DNA of 64,000 bases from assembly GCA_031549345.1 (NCBI GenBank), contig JAVBPY010000010.1, positions 1-64,000 on the forward strand, written 5' to 3'. Below, one piece after another: positions 17,170-25,490 of the stretch (its first letter is position 1; each line of letters opens with the position of its first letter). The notes below the pieces were generated by a model. That model had not been told where the DNA came from. It ran no database searches and worked only from the letters and a program-made list of their open reading frames with translations. The translations under genes were made by a program, and so were the position numbers. Source of the stretch: CASFRF01 sp031549345. Lineage in GTDB: Bacteria > Verrucomicrobiota > Lentisphaeria > Victivallales > Victivallaceae.

Positions 17170-18701
17170 TTCTTCCACCTCTCTTTTCGCCCAAGCTTGA
17201 GCCCCCGGTACGAGTTCATCCATTCCAGCGGTTCGACGGTCGCCATGCCGTTTTCGTTGATGACGCGGCAGTCCTTATACAGCGCCACGCTTCCCGGAAG
17301 GAGCAAGTCGGGGATGTCGTTCTCCAGCAGAAAACGAAGCCCGCGTGTCGCAATCAGTCTTGTAAAGATAAAAGAGTCCTCCTCCCTCCTGGAACTCCGT
17401 TTCGCCATTTCACCGGCCAGCGTGGCAGCCGCGTCTTTGTCGAAGCGCCGCTGCCATTTCCGCACAGCCACGCACCGGCGCAACACATTGAACTCCCATA
17501 TGAGAAGACGTTGTTCTTCAAAAAAGGAAGGTGTTTTGGCTCTGGGGGCCCAATAAAAGGATTGAACCGGCCACGGGGCGATGCGCTCCACCGGCGCTTC
17601 CTCCAAATGTTTCAGCAGCATTGCCGCCAACGGCCTGATTTCAGGATTGGAAGCACGCTCGCCAATTGCCCGTGTGATGCGTTCCCAGGCCTGGAAAAAA
17701 TATTCGTGCATAGCGGGGTAGTCGGCTCCGTACTCGCGCCGCAACGCCAACAAACGCTCAAGGATACCGGCGGCCCGTTCAAAATCATGCTTTTGCAACG
17801 CCACGGAAAAAGAGTATGACGCATCATTTGGCGACCAAACCACATACCCCCAATGTGGTTTTTGCCCCATGTACGCCAGCAACTCCACGGCGGCTTTCCT
17901 GGGGCGCATCGTCTTTTCGCGCTCGATCAGCTGCACCGGATCGCAGCCAAGCGCGCGCCGCCAATGGTTCATCAACATCCGTTCCCCCGCAAGAATTCCG
18001 CCCACAAGCAACAATGGAATCAGCAACAGTTTGCCCCAGAAAAACACGCTTGTACGCACAACCGAGCGCCCCAAAACACGGTCGCGCCGCCACAGCTTCG
18101 CACCGTTCAGCGCAAAAAATGCGCCATAGAGGACCGCGGCCGCCAGCGCCACCCACCACCCCATCGTCTGCCGCTGCAACTCCCCGTATTGCAGAATTCC
18201 CCAATGAAAGAACATATCCAGCAGGGCGCAGACCCACAAAAACAACGGCGCAACCGCCAGCGCGGCGGGGAGGAGAAGGGGCAAAGAAACAGCGGTTCCG
18301 AACGACTCCGGCAACGCCACCGCCCCCCAGGAGAGGGCGCAGTGCACAAGCCAGAGCGCAGCCAGTGTCCCCCAAAAGGCTTCCGGCGACACATCGAGCA
18401 GCGCCATGGCGATGCCCCAGCCGACCATCGCGGAGAGGAGCGACCACCAGAAGCGCCATTGGTGCAAGCGTCCCGGTTTCACCGGCAGCGACAACTGAAA
18501 CGGCAGTTGGCGAAGGGGCGTTGCGACGAACGTCAAGGGAAAGAGCACCACCACGGTCATCACCATTTCGCTCCCCATTGGGAGCGCTGCGCCGGCGTAG
18601 CGGACGATTGCCGCCAAAAGCGCGATCACCCCCCAGCAGACGATCGCCGCCCAACGCCGCCGCCGCCATTCAAGCAGCCCCATGGGCAGAAAGTTATTCA
18701 T
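17166..18701 (-). CDS. ABC transporter membrane subunit, upper copy
   Basis: 511 aa from the ATG at 18701, which overlaps the gntR stop by 8 bp. The longer frame upstream would run through gntR and is not used. Six or so membrane helices occupy the first 300 residues (AIVCWGVIALLAAIVRY, MVMTVVVLFPLTFVATPL, LPLLLPAALAVAPLFLWVCALL, LLLIPLLLVGGIL). A soluble tail of about 200 residues follows. PFQLSLPVKPGRLHQWRF parallels PFRLSLPESSAWRYWREY in the lower copy, a direct sign of relationship. Expected to pair with it and with the ATPase. Confidence 0.75.
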   Translation of the reverse strand: MNNFLPMGLLEWRRRRWAAIVCWGVIALLAAIVRYAGAALPMGSEMVMTVVVLFPLTFVATPLRQLPFQLSLPVKPGRLHQWRFWWSLLSAMVGWGIAMALLDVSPEAFWGTLAALWLVHCALSWGAVALPESFGTAVSLPLLLPAALAVAPLFLWVCALLDMFFHWGILQYGELQRQTMGWWVALAAAVLYGAFFALNGAKLWRRDRVLGRSVVRTSVFFWGKLLLIPLLLVGGILAGERMLMNHWRRALGCDPVQLIEREKTMRPRKAAVELLAYMGQKPHWGYVVWSPNDASYSFSVALQKHDFERAAGILERLLALRREYGADYPAMHEYFFQAWERITRAIGERASNPEIRPLAAMLLKHLEEAPVERIAPWPVQSFYWAPRAKTPSFFEEQRLLIWEFNVLRRCVAVRKWQRRFDKDAAATLAGEMAKRSSRREEDSFIFTRLIATRGLRFLLENDIPDLLLPGSVALYKDCRVINENGMATVEPLEWMNSYRGLKLGRKERWKK

Positions 18702-19074
18702 GTTCAGCCTCTTTGTGTATTTGCCGTTGCAGTGCAGTCGCAACTTCGTTCCGTGGGATGTGCAGCGCGTCGGTCGCGCGCAAAAATTCGCCGAGCAATT
18801 CGTCGAGCCGGCGCGTACGCTCTTCGGTCCGCGCCGCCGCCGGGACTTCGGCAATAAAATTGCCGCCGCCGGGGCGACTTTCCAGAATCCCCTCCTGCTG
18901 CAACAGCCGGTATGCCCGCGCCACGGTGTTCGGGTTGATCCGCAACGCCAGCGCAAGTTCCCGCACTGGCGGAATGCGGTCGCCCTCCCGGTAACGCCCG
19001 GAGAGCCACTGTTCGCGAATCCGGGCCGCCACTTGCGCGTAGAGAGGGCCGGCTTCAGATGCGTTCAATTCCAT
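18694..19074 (-). CDS. GntR-family regulator, YtrA type
   Basis: 126 aa from the ATG at 19074, picked because GGGAGG lies 6-7 bp upstream; an ATG 8 codons earlier lacks one. The N-terminal 75 residues are a GntR winged helix (PLYAQVAARIREQWLSG, IPPVRELALALRINPNTVARAYRLLQQEGIL, with the PNTVARAYxxLExxG-type recognition helix). The short C-terminus of about 45 residues is typical of the YtrA subfamily, which dimerises through two helices and usually represses its own ABC-transporter operon. A perfect palindrome inside the promoter is the likely operator. Confidence 0.9.
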   Translation of the reverse strand: MELNASEAGPLYAQVAARIREQWLSGRYREGDRIPPVRELALALRINPNTVARAYRLLQQEGILESRPGGGNFIAEVPAAARTEERTRRLDELLGEFLRATDALHIPRNEVATALQRQIHKEAEHE

Positions 19075-19110
19075 AAAAAACCTCCCATGCCGTATCACTG
19101 CATTAATACA

Positions 19111-19139
19111 ACTGTACTATGCAAATAGTACGGATGCAA
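19111..19139 (-). promoter_or_regulatory. gntR-ABC operon promoter with overlapping palindromic operator
   Basis: On the minus strand TTGCAT (19139-19134), 17 bp and TACAGT (19116-19111). The perfect inverted repeat GTACTAT-4 nt-ATAGTAC covers 19131-19114, filling the spacer and reaching into the -10 box. The form (about 18 bp, GTnnTAT...) is like known YtrA-type GntR sites, so binding would block RNA polymerase directly. Confidence 0.75.
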
Positions 19140-19141
19140 AT

Positions 19142-19178
19142 AAAAAAAGCAACTTTTCGTAAAAAAAGTTGCTTTTTT
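19142..19178. terminator. bidirectional intrinsic terminator after the GH42-like gene
   Basis: AAAAAAAGCAACTTTT (19142-19157) and AAAAGTTGCTTTTTT (19164-19178) form a 15-bp stem with a short loop and T runs on both strands. It separates the glycoside hydrolase gene from the gntR promoter. Confidence 0.9.
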
Positions 19179-19197
19179 GTTTTGATGTATTATTGGA

Positions 19198-22100
19198 TCA
19201 GTAGACTTCGAGGCGGATCGCACGGACGTCGGAATTGAACAACTCCGGCTGGGAAGTCAGGCGATAGCCGAAGAGGTCGAACGTGTTGACCTTCCCCGGC
19301 TGCAGGAAGCGGTCGATCCGGACGCCGATTCCGTCGAAACCGCTCTCCTGGAGGAGCCCTTCGTGATTCAGGAAAAGATTCCTGAACTTGCCGGAGTTAC
19401 GCCCGGCATTGAGCGGCTCCTCAATCACAAGGCGAACGCACTTTCCCTTCCATTCGGCCGGAATTTCGACGGAACGCGTCATGCCGAAGATCCGGCGTTT
19501 GCCGGGGACCTTGATCGTTCCGCCGTTTTGGAGCATGCTTTTAATCTCCGTCCAATCGCCGGCCAGATCGATTGCCGCCGAAGGTTTCGGGAGTTTATGC
19601 AAATACATGGTGCCGGTGGGGCCATCCGTCTTGCCTTCCTTCGGCTTGGCGGTAACATCAAGAGCGATGTCGAGCTTACCCGTCTTCAGTTGCTCCTCCG
19701 GAATCTCCAACGTGAACTGGTAGGTCAAGCCGGAGGCGAACGGTTTGCCGTTCAGCTGAATGTCCGCCTGATCGTTCAACCCGACGGAAACGTGGCTGCC
19801 GAAGGCCAGATAGATCCTGCTTTTGCCGTCGCGCCACGCGGCGGGGACCTCTACCGTTTTCCGGTAGCGCACGCGGGTGGTTCCCTCTGGAAACCCCTGC
19901 TCCCTCCAGGAACCCATGTGGGCGGTCTTCAGGGTGCCCGATTCGACATCCCAGTCGCGGGAAATATCGAGGCCGTCTTCGCCCATTTTCATCGCGTAAT
20001 CGCGGGCGGTCTGTTCCGCTTTTTTGCGATCAATCGTCGCCTTTCCCTTCAGCGCGTACCACCCTTTTTCCTGCTGGCGCAGCCAGAAGGCGGGACCTTC
20101 TACGCCGACATTTTCGCGCACCGCCGCGAACTGGCGGACTTGGTAGGGGCTGAAGCTTTGTTTGTCCAGCTTGAGGAGTCCGGCGGTGAACATACCCGGC
20201 ACGTCGGGGGCGTTCGCCGTCGTCGCGTCGATCACCGGGGCCTGGGCGGCGCGGCGCATGGAGAGCTCCGACTGAATTCGGTCGTCAAGCGTCCATTTTC
20301 CGGCTTTCATCCCCATCGCCGTGGCGAAATACACGTCGTAAACGCCATTTTTGCTGGCCCGGCGCTCCAGCCAGACGCGCGGATCGGAAACAAAGGTTTC
20401 GCGTTCGATCCCGAGGCTGTTCAAAAGTTCCTGGACCATCGCCTGACGCGACTCATCGTTCAGCCATTTTCCGGCTTCGTCCTTGAAACGCATGTAGAAG
20501 GGAGCGCCGAGCATGATGAACCGGCCCTTGCCGAAGGGGACCTCGGCAATCGCCATGGAGCCGTCGGCCCATGTTGCAATCGCATTGGCTTTGCCGCGAA
20601 TCGTCACTTGTCCGGATCTCTCCACGCCAGTGCTGTCGATGGAGGCGCCGTATCCGCCGCGCGTCTGGCCGCGAAGACTCGGAAAAAGCGTCTGGTCCTT
20701 GCTGAAGATGATGTCGCCACTGGCGCCCTTGCCGTCAACCTTAAGGCCGAACGCCTTGGGGAGCGGCCAGGCGTCGCGATCGCGCGGCGTATGCTGGCCT
20801 GTATGATGTTGGGCGACGAAGATCCCCCCTTGTTCAACATATCGCTTGACGGCCGCCAGCAATTTTTCATCCATCACTGTTGTGGCGCAGTCGAACATTA
20901 CTTTGACCTTGCCGTCGGCCAGGCCTTTTTCCAGATCCGGACCATCCACCAGCACCGGAACCAGCCCAAGCGCCGGGAAGGAACCGCGCGACATATCCCA
21001 ATCCCAAATCATGGATGTGGCGTAACGCGCGTCCTGGTTCAAATCGCGCAGAAGTCCGAGATCGGTACGCTGCAAATCGGTTTTACCCACAGTGCGCAAC
21101 AATGCGGCATTGTCGGTCCACCATTTGACCACTTTCGGGAACTTCCAGAAATCGCGGGAGAAGTCGAATCCGTAATCGTGCCCGTCCTGCGATTCAAAAA
21201 ACACGTTGGCGTACATATGCTGCCCGGTGATGGGGTTGTTCTGGGGTCCGGCGGGCTCGCTGGTGCTGTAGCGGTTGCGGAGCTGGGTGTAGCCTTTGTA
21301 GTGCATCGGCCGGTACCAGGTTGTTTCGCCGGTGAGCTGCGGAAACGCGCCATATTCCTCAAAAAGATCGAACGCGTCGGACTGCCACTGGTGCGGCGTC
21401 ATCACTTTGATCGGCCGAACAGGATCAACGGAACGCATCGCCTTCAAATAAAGTTCCAGCGACTGGAACTTTTCGTGCCGCAGGAAATCGCGCCAATCGA
21501 TGAAACGCTGGTTCAGCCCGGAATCGGCGTAGGGGAACTTACCGGCCGCCAGCGGGCTCAGGAAGACGCGGTAGGCGATGCGGCCTCCCTCCGAGTGAAT
21601 CACAAATTCATTTTTTCCCGGTTTCAGAAAGCGGGAAACTTCCACCTCGCTGTGCTCGTTGCTGGCACGCGTTCGCGCATCAACCAACTCGCGCGCAACC
21701 TCCTGACCGTTGATCCAGACCGCCAGGTTGCGGTTGTTCTTGGGCGCCTGGGGCATGATGTGCAAATAAATTTTCTTCTGCTTGAGGAATTCGGCAGGGA
21801 CTTCGTGACTGAAACGTGTCCAGAGCGAATCGGGCTTCTGGGTGCTTTTTTCGGGATCATAGACATCTTTCTGGAGGAAGGCCAGCAGCCGCTTGTCGGT
21901 ACGCTTGGCGCCGAACCACCCGGAATCGTCGAATCCTGTTTTGGCAAATCCGGCGGACTCCCCTTCGGCAAGGGTTCCTTGAATCCATTTCCAATCGATG
22001 TCGTCAAGGTCGATCCAAGTTCCGCGGCGACCGTGAAAATAGGAGAGGTCGGGGATCTTTGCCTCTTCAATACGCGCGAACTTTTCGCCCCAGGCTTTGT

Positions 22101-23052
22101 TCAGCCCGGCAAGGTCGTATCTTCTGATCGTGCGCAAATACTCCGGGAAACGGACGTTGGAGTTCGGCGGGCGGAGCATAATGCGGAAGTTGATCTCGCC
22201 ATGCGGCTCCATCCAGGACATAAGATCCGGATCGTCTTTCCAGTTGTCCATTAGTTTATACATTGCGTTGAGCTGAAGATCATTCAGAAGCGGTGTCGCA
22301 ACGTGGTTGGCGTAGTATCCGGCCGCCCGGTGGTAGTTCTCGCCGGTGAAACCTTCGACAAGCTGTTCCTGCACTTCGCCGGGCATGTTGGACCAGCTGT
22401 ACCATGCTTGTTTGCCGTTCCCGGTCCACATCATGGTCCGATAGGGTTTGCCGGCGGTCCGGAGCTGGGCGGCGGCGTTGCGCGGCCCGGCATTGTCGAA
22501 CACGTTCGGCGCCAGCATAAGCCCCATATCCTGGTAGTGGAGATTGGCCACGACCGGATTTTCGGTGAACCACTTCATTTCTTCGGCGGATTTGGTCGTA
22601 GACATCCACCAGATCGCCAGCGCGGCGTTGTCGAAATTATCCAGGTAACGCGGGTACGCATTCTCCGTTGCGGGAACCCATTTTGCGGCGCTGTGTTTAA
22701 CCTTTCCCGCTTCCAACGCTGCGGCGTCCGGCGCGGTCAACACCATGACGTTGGCGCCGTCGAGCCCCACAAACCAGAGCCCGCCGTGCCGGATTTCCAG
22801 CGTGGCCGGAGCAATCTTCTTTACCGCGCCGTAATTTTGCAAATCGGCAAAGTACTTGGAAGCGACGATTTTCGCCTTTTCGGGGGATTCACAGCGAAAT
22901 ACGCCGAGCGAAACTTTGCCGTCGCCCTTCCCCTGGTACGAAACCGTGCCGTAACCGCGCAGCGCAATCGGCGGCACTTCCACGTTTAAAGGAGCCGCGC
23001 CTGACGACCATGCCGCAAGCGCGGCACCCAGAAGAAGGGACATTTTTCGCAT
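19198..23052 (-). CDS. giant secreted GH42-like glycoside hydrolase with jelly-roll modules
   Basis: 1,284 aa from the ATG at 23052, giving a Sec signal (MRKMSLLLGAALAAWSSGAAP). Order by eye: small N-terminal beta region; a clan-A-like barrel with WxxxNPVVANLHYQDMGL and WMEPHGEINFRI followed by YDLAGLNKAWGEKF, which resembles the acid/base region and Y-LN-AWG of GH42; an inserted jelly roll (about 360-530: GFDDSGW, WTRFSHEVP, IYLHIMPQAP, AVWINGQ); the end of the barrel with LTGETTWYRP; a GATase-like trimerisation-type domain (KVMFDCATTVMDEKLLAAVKRYVEQGGIF); and a C-terminal jelly roll (RVRYRKTVEVPAAW, IYLAFGSHV). Substrate unknown; beta-galactosides or uronic-acid polysaccharides are possible. 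Monocistronic, own promoter, strong terminator. Confidence 0.65.
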   Translation of the reverse strand: MRKMSLLLGAALAAWSSGAAPLNVEVPPIALRGYGTVSYQGKGDGKVSLGVFRCESPEKAKIVASKYFADLQNYGAVKKIAPATLEIRHGGLWFVGLDGANVMVLTAPDAAALEAGKVKHSAAKWVPATENAYPRYLDNFDNAALAIWWMSTTKSAEEMKWFTENPVVANLHYQDMGLMLAPNVFDNAGPRNAAAQLRTAGKPYRTMMWTGNGKQAWYSWSNMPGEVQEQLVEGFTGENYHRAAGYYANHVATPLLNDLQLNAMYKLMDNWKDDPDLMSWMEPHGEINFRIMLRPPNSNVRFPEYLRTIRRYDLAGLNKAWGEKFARIEEAKIPDLSYFHGRRGTWIDLDDIDWKWIQGTLAEGESAGFAKTGFDDSGWFGAKRTDKRLLAFLQKDVYDPEKSTQKPDSLWTRFSHEVPAEFLKQKKIYLHIMPQAPKNNRNLAVWINGQEVARELVDARTRASNEHSEVEVSRFLKPGKNEFVIHSEGGRIAYRVFLSPLAAGKFPYADSGLNQRFIDWRDFLRHEKFQSLELYLKAMRSVDPVRPIKVMTPHQWQSDAFDLFEEYGAFPQLTGETTWYRPMHYKGYTQLRNRYSTSEPAGPQNNPITGQHMYANVFFESQDGHDYGFDFSRDFWKFPKVVKWWTDNAALLRTVGKTDLQRTDLGLLRDLNQDARYATSMIWDWDMSRGSFPALGLVPVLVDGPDLEKGLADGKVKVMFDCATTVMDEKLLAAVKRYVEQGGIFVAQHHTGQHTPRDRDAWPLPKAFGLKVDGKGASGDIIFSKDQTLFPSLRGQTRGGYGASIDSTGVERSGQVTIRGKANAIATWADGSMAIAEVPFGKGRFIMLGAPFYMRFKDEAGKWLNDESRQAMVQELLNSLGIERETFVSDPRVWLERRASKNGVYDVYFATAMGMKAGKWTLDDRIQSELSMRRAAQAPVIDATTANAPDVPGMFTAGLLKLDKQSFSPYQVRQFAAVRENVGVEGPAFWLRQQEKGWYALKGKATIDRKKAEQTARDYAMKMGEDGLDISRDWDVESGTLKTAHMGSWREQGFPEGTTRVRYRKTVEVPAAWRDGKSRIYLAFGSHVSVGLNDQADIQLNGKPFASGLTYQFTLEIPEEQLKTGKLDIALDVTAKPKEGKTDGPTGTMYLHKLPKPSAAIDLAGDWTEIKSMLQNGGTIKVPGKRRIFGMTRSVEIPAEWKGKCVRLVIEEPLNAGRNSGKFRNLFLNHEGLLQESGFDGIGVRIDRFLQPGKVNTFDLFGYRLTSQPELFNSDVRAIRLEVY

Positions 23053-23098
23053 AGTAAACCTTGCATTTTGTAACCAGGACACGAAATACAGTTTCTAT

Positions 23099-23127
23099 AG
23101 TATACAGCAAAACAATGCAAATGTCAT
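23099..23127 (-). promoter_or_regulatory. promoter of the GH42-like gene
   Basis: On the minus strand ATGACA (23127-23122), 17 bp and TATACT (23104-23099), about 47 bp before the ATG. A TTGCAT also lies between them, 15 bp from TATAGA. Confidence 0.55.
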
Positions 23128-23196
23128 TGACATTTATTGCAAAATCATTGCTTTATTGCGCTATTTTGCGTTTTTTGATGCTCCAGCGACGAGTTT

Positions 23197-23229
23197 TCAG
23201 GTTTTGACGAGGTCGTCGGTAAAACCTGA
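23197..23229. other. long hairpin between divergent promoters
   Basis: TCAGGTTTT-GACGA-GG-TCGTC-GGT-AAAACCTGA forms a two-part stem of 9 and 5 bp. A second, smaller GAATTT/AAATTC hairpin followed by T6 comes directly after on the plus strand (about 23228-23256). It sits between the divergent GH42-like and Gly/His-rich genes. It could stop read-through, or be an RNA or protein site; nothing decides between these. Confidence 0.45.
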
Positions 23230-23270
23230 ATTTGAAGATAAATTCATTTTTTCTGAATTTCGGCTGGAAA

Positions 23271-23300
23271 TTGGCGCGGAAAGGAAGTATAAGTTAGAAT
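23271..23300 (+). promoter_or_regulatory. promoter of the Gly/His-rich secreted protein gene
   Basis: TTGGCG (23271-23276), 18 bp and TAGAAT (23295-23300), 38 bp before the ATG at 23339. Confidence 0.5.
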
Positions 23301-23338
23301 AGGGTTGGAATGATCATCCCGAACAAATGAGGTGTCCG

Positions 23339-24595
23339 ATGCGTATTGTACTCATGGCTGTCATTCTGTTGGGCGCGGCCTGGTCCTGCCTGGCTGCTGC
23401 GGAGCTCCTCACCATTAAAACATTGGATGGACAAACCTATCCAAACGCCATGCTCGAGGGGGTGAATCCGGATGGCATCGACATCGGGTATGTTAACGAA
23501 AAAGGCTACTATGTGCTGCGGGGGCTGGAATTCAAAAATCTGCCGCCCGAGCTTCAGAAGAAATTCGGTTACAATCCCGCCGCAAGCAAGGCTTTTGCCG
23601 ATCAAGTGAAGAAGCACAGCACCGGCGAGCTGGACGATGCGGTGGGTGCGGAGAAGACGCGGCTTGCCCGGATCTCCCAGGAGATCAAAGCGAAGTTCAC
23701 CGGAGAAGACATCAAGATCAAGCCGGAGGACCTGCAATACGCCGTGTATGCCCGCCGTCTCTCGGTGCAGCTCACTCCGGTGGCGACGACCCGGACCGGC
23801 TGCGTGGCGGAGATCAAAAACGTGGTTTCAGGCGGCCCGGTCAAATTCAGCAAAGTGCTGATCGACGGGCAGTCGCTGCCCGCAAACGGCGACTGGAGCG
23901 GCTTCATCTACCCGACCGGCCTGAAAACGGTTTACCGGAAGGAAACCATTCCGGTGTACGCCGAAAGCCTGGAGCGCGCCCAGAGTTTGCTGAGCTATCA
24001 CTTGAATATTTACGGCGAATACGCCGCCGCCAAACAGCAGGAAAACGCGACAGGCGACAACACCGCGCCGCCGGACCAGAATGACCCCGCAACGGACGAT
24101 CCCGCCGATCCGGTTCCGGCGACCAATACAGATCCAGCTCCCGCGGCTCCCGCGGCAACCGCCGATTCAACCGCGACGGCAACCACGGACAGCGGCGCCA
24201 CGCTTGCTGGCAGCGAGTACCCCTATTATTTCGACAACCCTTACGACTACGACCACTACGATTACGGTGGCGGTTTTTACTTCATCGGCGGCGATTACTG
24301 GCCGGTTCATTGGTGGTGGCATCGCCATCCGCACCCGCCGCGCCCGCCGCATCCTTACTACGGGCGTACCGGCGTCCTCCCGAATATGCCCGGCCGGGGC
24401 GGATTGCACCCGTATTCCCCGATTCCCGGACAGGGCGGCCGGTATGTCCGGCCGGTGGCTCCGCAACCGTCGTTCCGGACTCCAACGCATACCATTTCGC
24501 GCCACGGCGGTTTCCGCCAGGCCATGCCGCACGCGGGCGGCGGACACATCGGCGGTGGCCATATGGGTGGTGGCCATATGGGCGGATTTCGCTGA
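23339..24595 (+). CDS. secreted protein with Gly/His/Pro/Tyr-rich tail
   Basis: 418 aa from the ATG at 23339, chosen for GAGGTG 5 bp upstream and for an immediate signal peptide (MRIVLMAVILLGAAWSCLAAA). Residues 20-220 are an unrecognised soluble domain opening with LLTIKTLDGQTYPNAMLEGVNPDGIDIGYVNEKG, similar to short beta-barrel segments in other exported proteins that describe gene-product 'LKTxDGKxYxNxxVxxxxPDGIxI'. Then comes an Asp/Pro/Ala/Thr linker, a Tyr/Asp/Trp-rich stretch, HPHPPRPPHPYYG and a GGGHIGGGHMGGGHMGG repeat at the end. The His-Gly tail could bind metal. No catalytic motif is seen. It stands alone between divergent and convergent neighbours. Confidence 0.7.
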   Translation: MRIVLMAVILLGAAWSCLAAAELLTIKTLDGQTYPNAMLEGVNPDGIDIGYVNEKGYYVLRGLEFKNLPPELQKKFGYNPAASKAFADQVKKHSTGELDDAVGAEKTRLARISQEIKAKFTGEDIKIKPEDLQYAVYARRLSVQLTPVATTRTGCVAEIKNVVSGGPVKFSKVLIDGQSLPANGDWSGFIYPTGLKTVYRKETIPVYAESLERAQSLLSYHLNIYGEYAAAKQQENATGDNTAPPDQNDPATDDPADPVPATNTDPAPAAPAATADSTATATTDSGATLAGSEYPYYFDNPYDYDHYDYGGGFYFIGGDYWPVHWWWHRHPHPPRPPHPYYGRTGVLPNMPGRGGLHPYSPIPGQGGRYVRPVAPQPSFRTPTHTISRHGGFRQAMPHAGGGHIGGGHMGGGHMGGFR

Positions 24596-24653
24596 TGCCT
24601 CACCCGCTGTCGATTTGACGCAGGAGTCGGCGCGAATCCATATTCCCAATCGA

Positions 24654-25490
24654 TTATTTTGCCTTGCCGGATGCCGCGGCGGCAAGTTTCCGGATTTCAT
24701 CGAGATCGACGGAGGGCGATGGAGTTTTGGGGGCCATCGCCTCCATCGTCTCCGCGATAATCTTGGAAACGGTGTAGTTGCGGAACCACTTCTTGTTCGA
24801 GGGGATCACATACCAGGGCGCGTCTTCGGTGGAGCAACGGCCGAGGGCGTGTTCAAACGCCTTCATGTATTCGCCCCAATGTTCGCGCTCGGAGTAGTCC
24901 GAGGCGCTGATTTTCCAGTTTTTCGCCGGATCATCCAGGCGCTCCAGAAAGCGGGCGAGCTGTTCTTCCGGACTGATATGGAGGAAAAATTTGACGATCT
25001 TCGTGTTTCCGCTGGCAAGAAGGCGCTCGAAATCGTTGATCAGGCCATAGCGTTCCTCGATAACATTCTCCGGGTCAAGGGAGTGCACGCGCGAAACAAG
25101 AACACTCTCGTAGTGTGAACGGTTGAAGATGACAACCTCGCCTTGCCGGGGCGCTACTTTGTGGACGCGCCAGAGAAAATCGTGCGCGCTCTCCTCCGCC
25201 GTGGGCACCTTAAAGGGCTGCACCCGGCACCCCTGCGGGTTCAGAGAAGCAAAAACACGGTTGATTACGCCGTCTTTCCCTCCCGCGTCCAACGCCTGGA
25301 GCACGATTAAAAGCGATTGCTTATTCTCCGCGTAAAGGCGGTACTGAAGGTCGGTCATCGTCTTTTCCGCTTCGCGGATGAGCTCATCCGCCTCCGCATG
25401 ATCCTTGATGCCGTGGGTGTCGGCGGGATCGTAATCGGAAAGGTTAACCTTTGTCCCCGGTTCGATGCGAAGCTTCTTTTCCAGACTCAT
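24654..25490 (-). CDS. ppk2: polyphosphate kinase 2 family protein
   Basis: 278 aa from the ATG at 25490 (AAGGAGG 8 bp upstream), the normal single-domain PPK2 size. PPK2 proteins move phosphate between polyphosphate and nucleotides. Walker A appears in LQALDAGGKDGVIN, Walker B/catalytic Asp region in EVVIFNRSHYESVLVSRVH, and lid residues in KFFLHISPEEQLARFLERLDDPAKNWKIS. WYVIPSNKKWFRNYTVSKII closes the fold. The residues that set AMP versus ADP preference cannot be judged by eye. The 5' end overlaps the upstream TIM-barrel gene by 47 bp, the largest overlap in this operon. Confidence 0.92.
   Translation of the reverse strand: MSLEKKLRIEPGTKVNLSDYDPADTHGIKDHAEADELIREAEKTMTDLQYRLYAENKQSLLIVLQALDAGGKDGVINRVFASLNPQGCRVQPFKVPTAEESAHDFLWRVHKVAPRQGEVVIFNRSHYESVLVSRVHSLDPENVIEERYGLINDFERLLASGNTKIVKFFLHISPEEQLARFLERLDDPAKNWKISASDYSEREHWGEYMKAFEHALGRCSTEDAPWYVIPSNKKWFRNYTVSKIIAETMEAMAPKTPSPSVDLDEIRKLAAAASGKAK

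Noticed and set aside
17169..17223. Longer start for the lower ABC membrane subunit
   Set aside because: The ATG at 17169 makes an ATGA overlap with the upstream stop, has a purine-rich ribosome site and removes 18 non-membrane residues.
19363..22254. 963-codon open frame opposite the GH42-like gene
   Set aside because: Antisense shadow caused by GC-rich third positions; the minus-strand protein has a signal peptide and recognisable modules.
24530..24590. Repeat unit at the end of the Gly/His-rich gene as a possible CRISPR or tandem-repeat element
   Set aside because: It is an in-frame GGGHM coding repeat, with no spacers. No CRISPR array was seen anywhere in the window.
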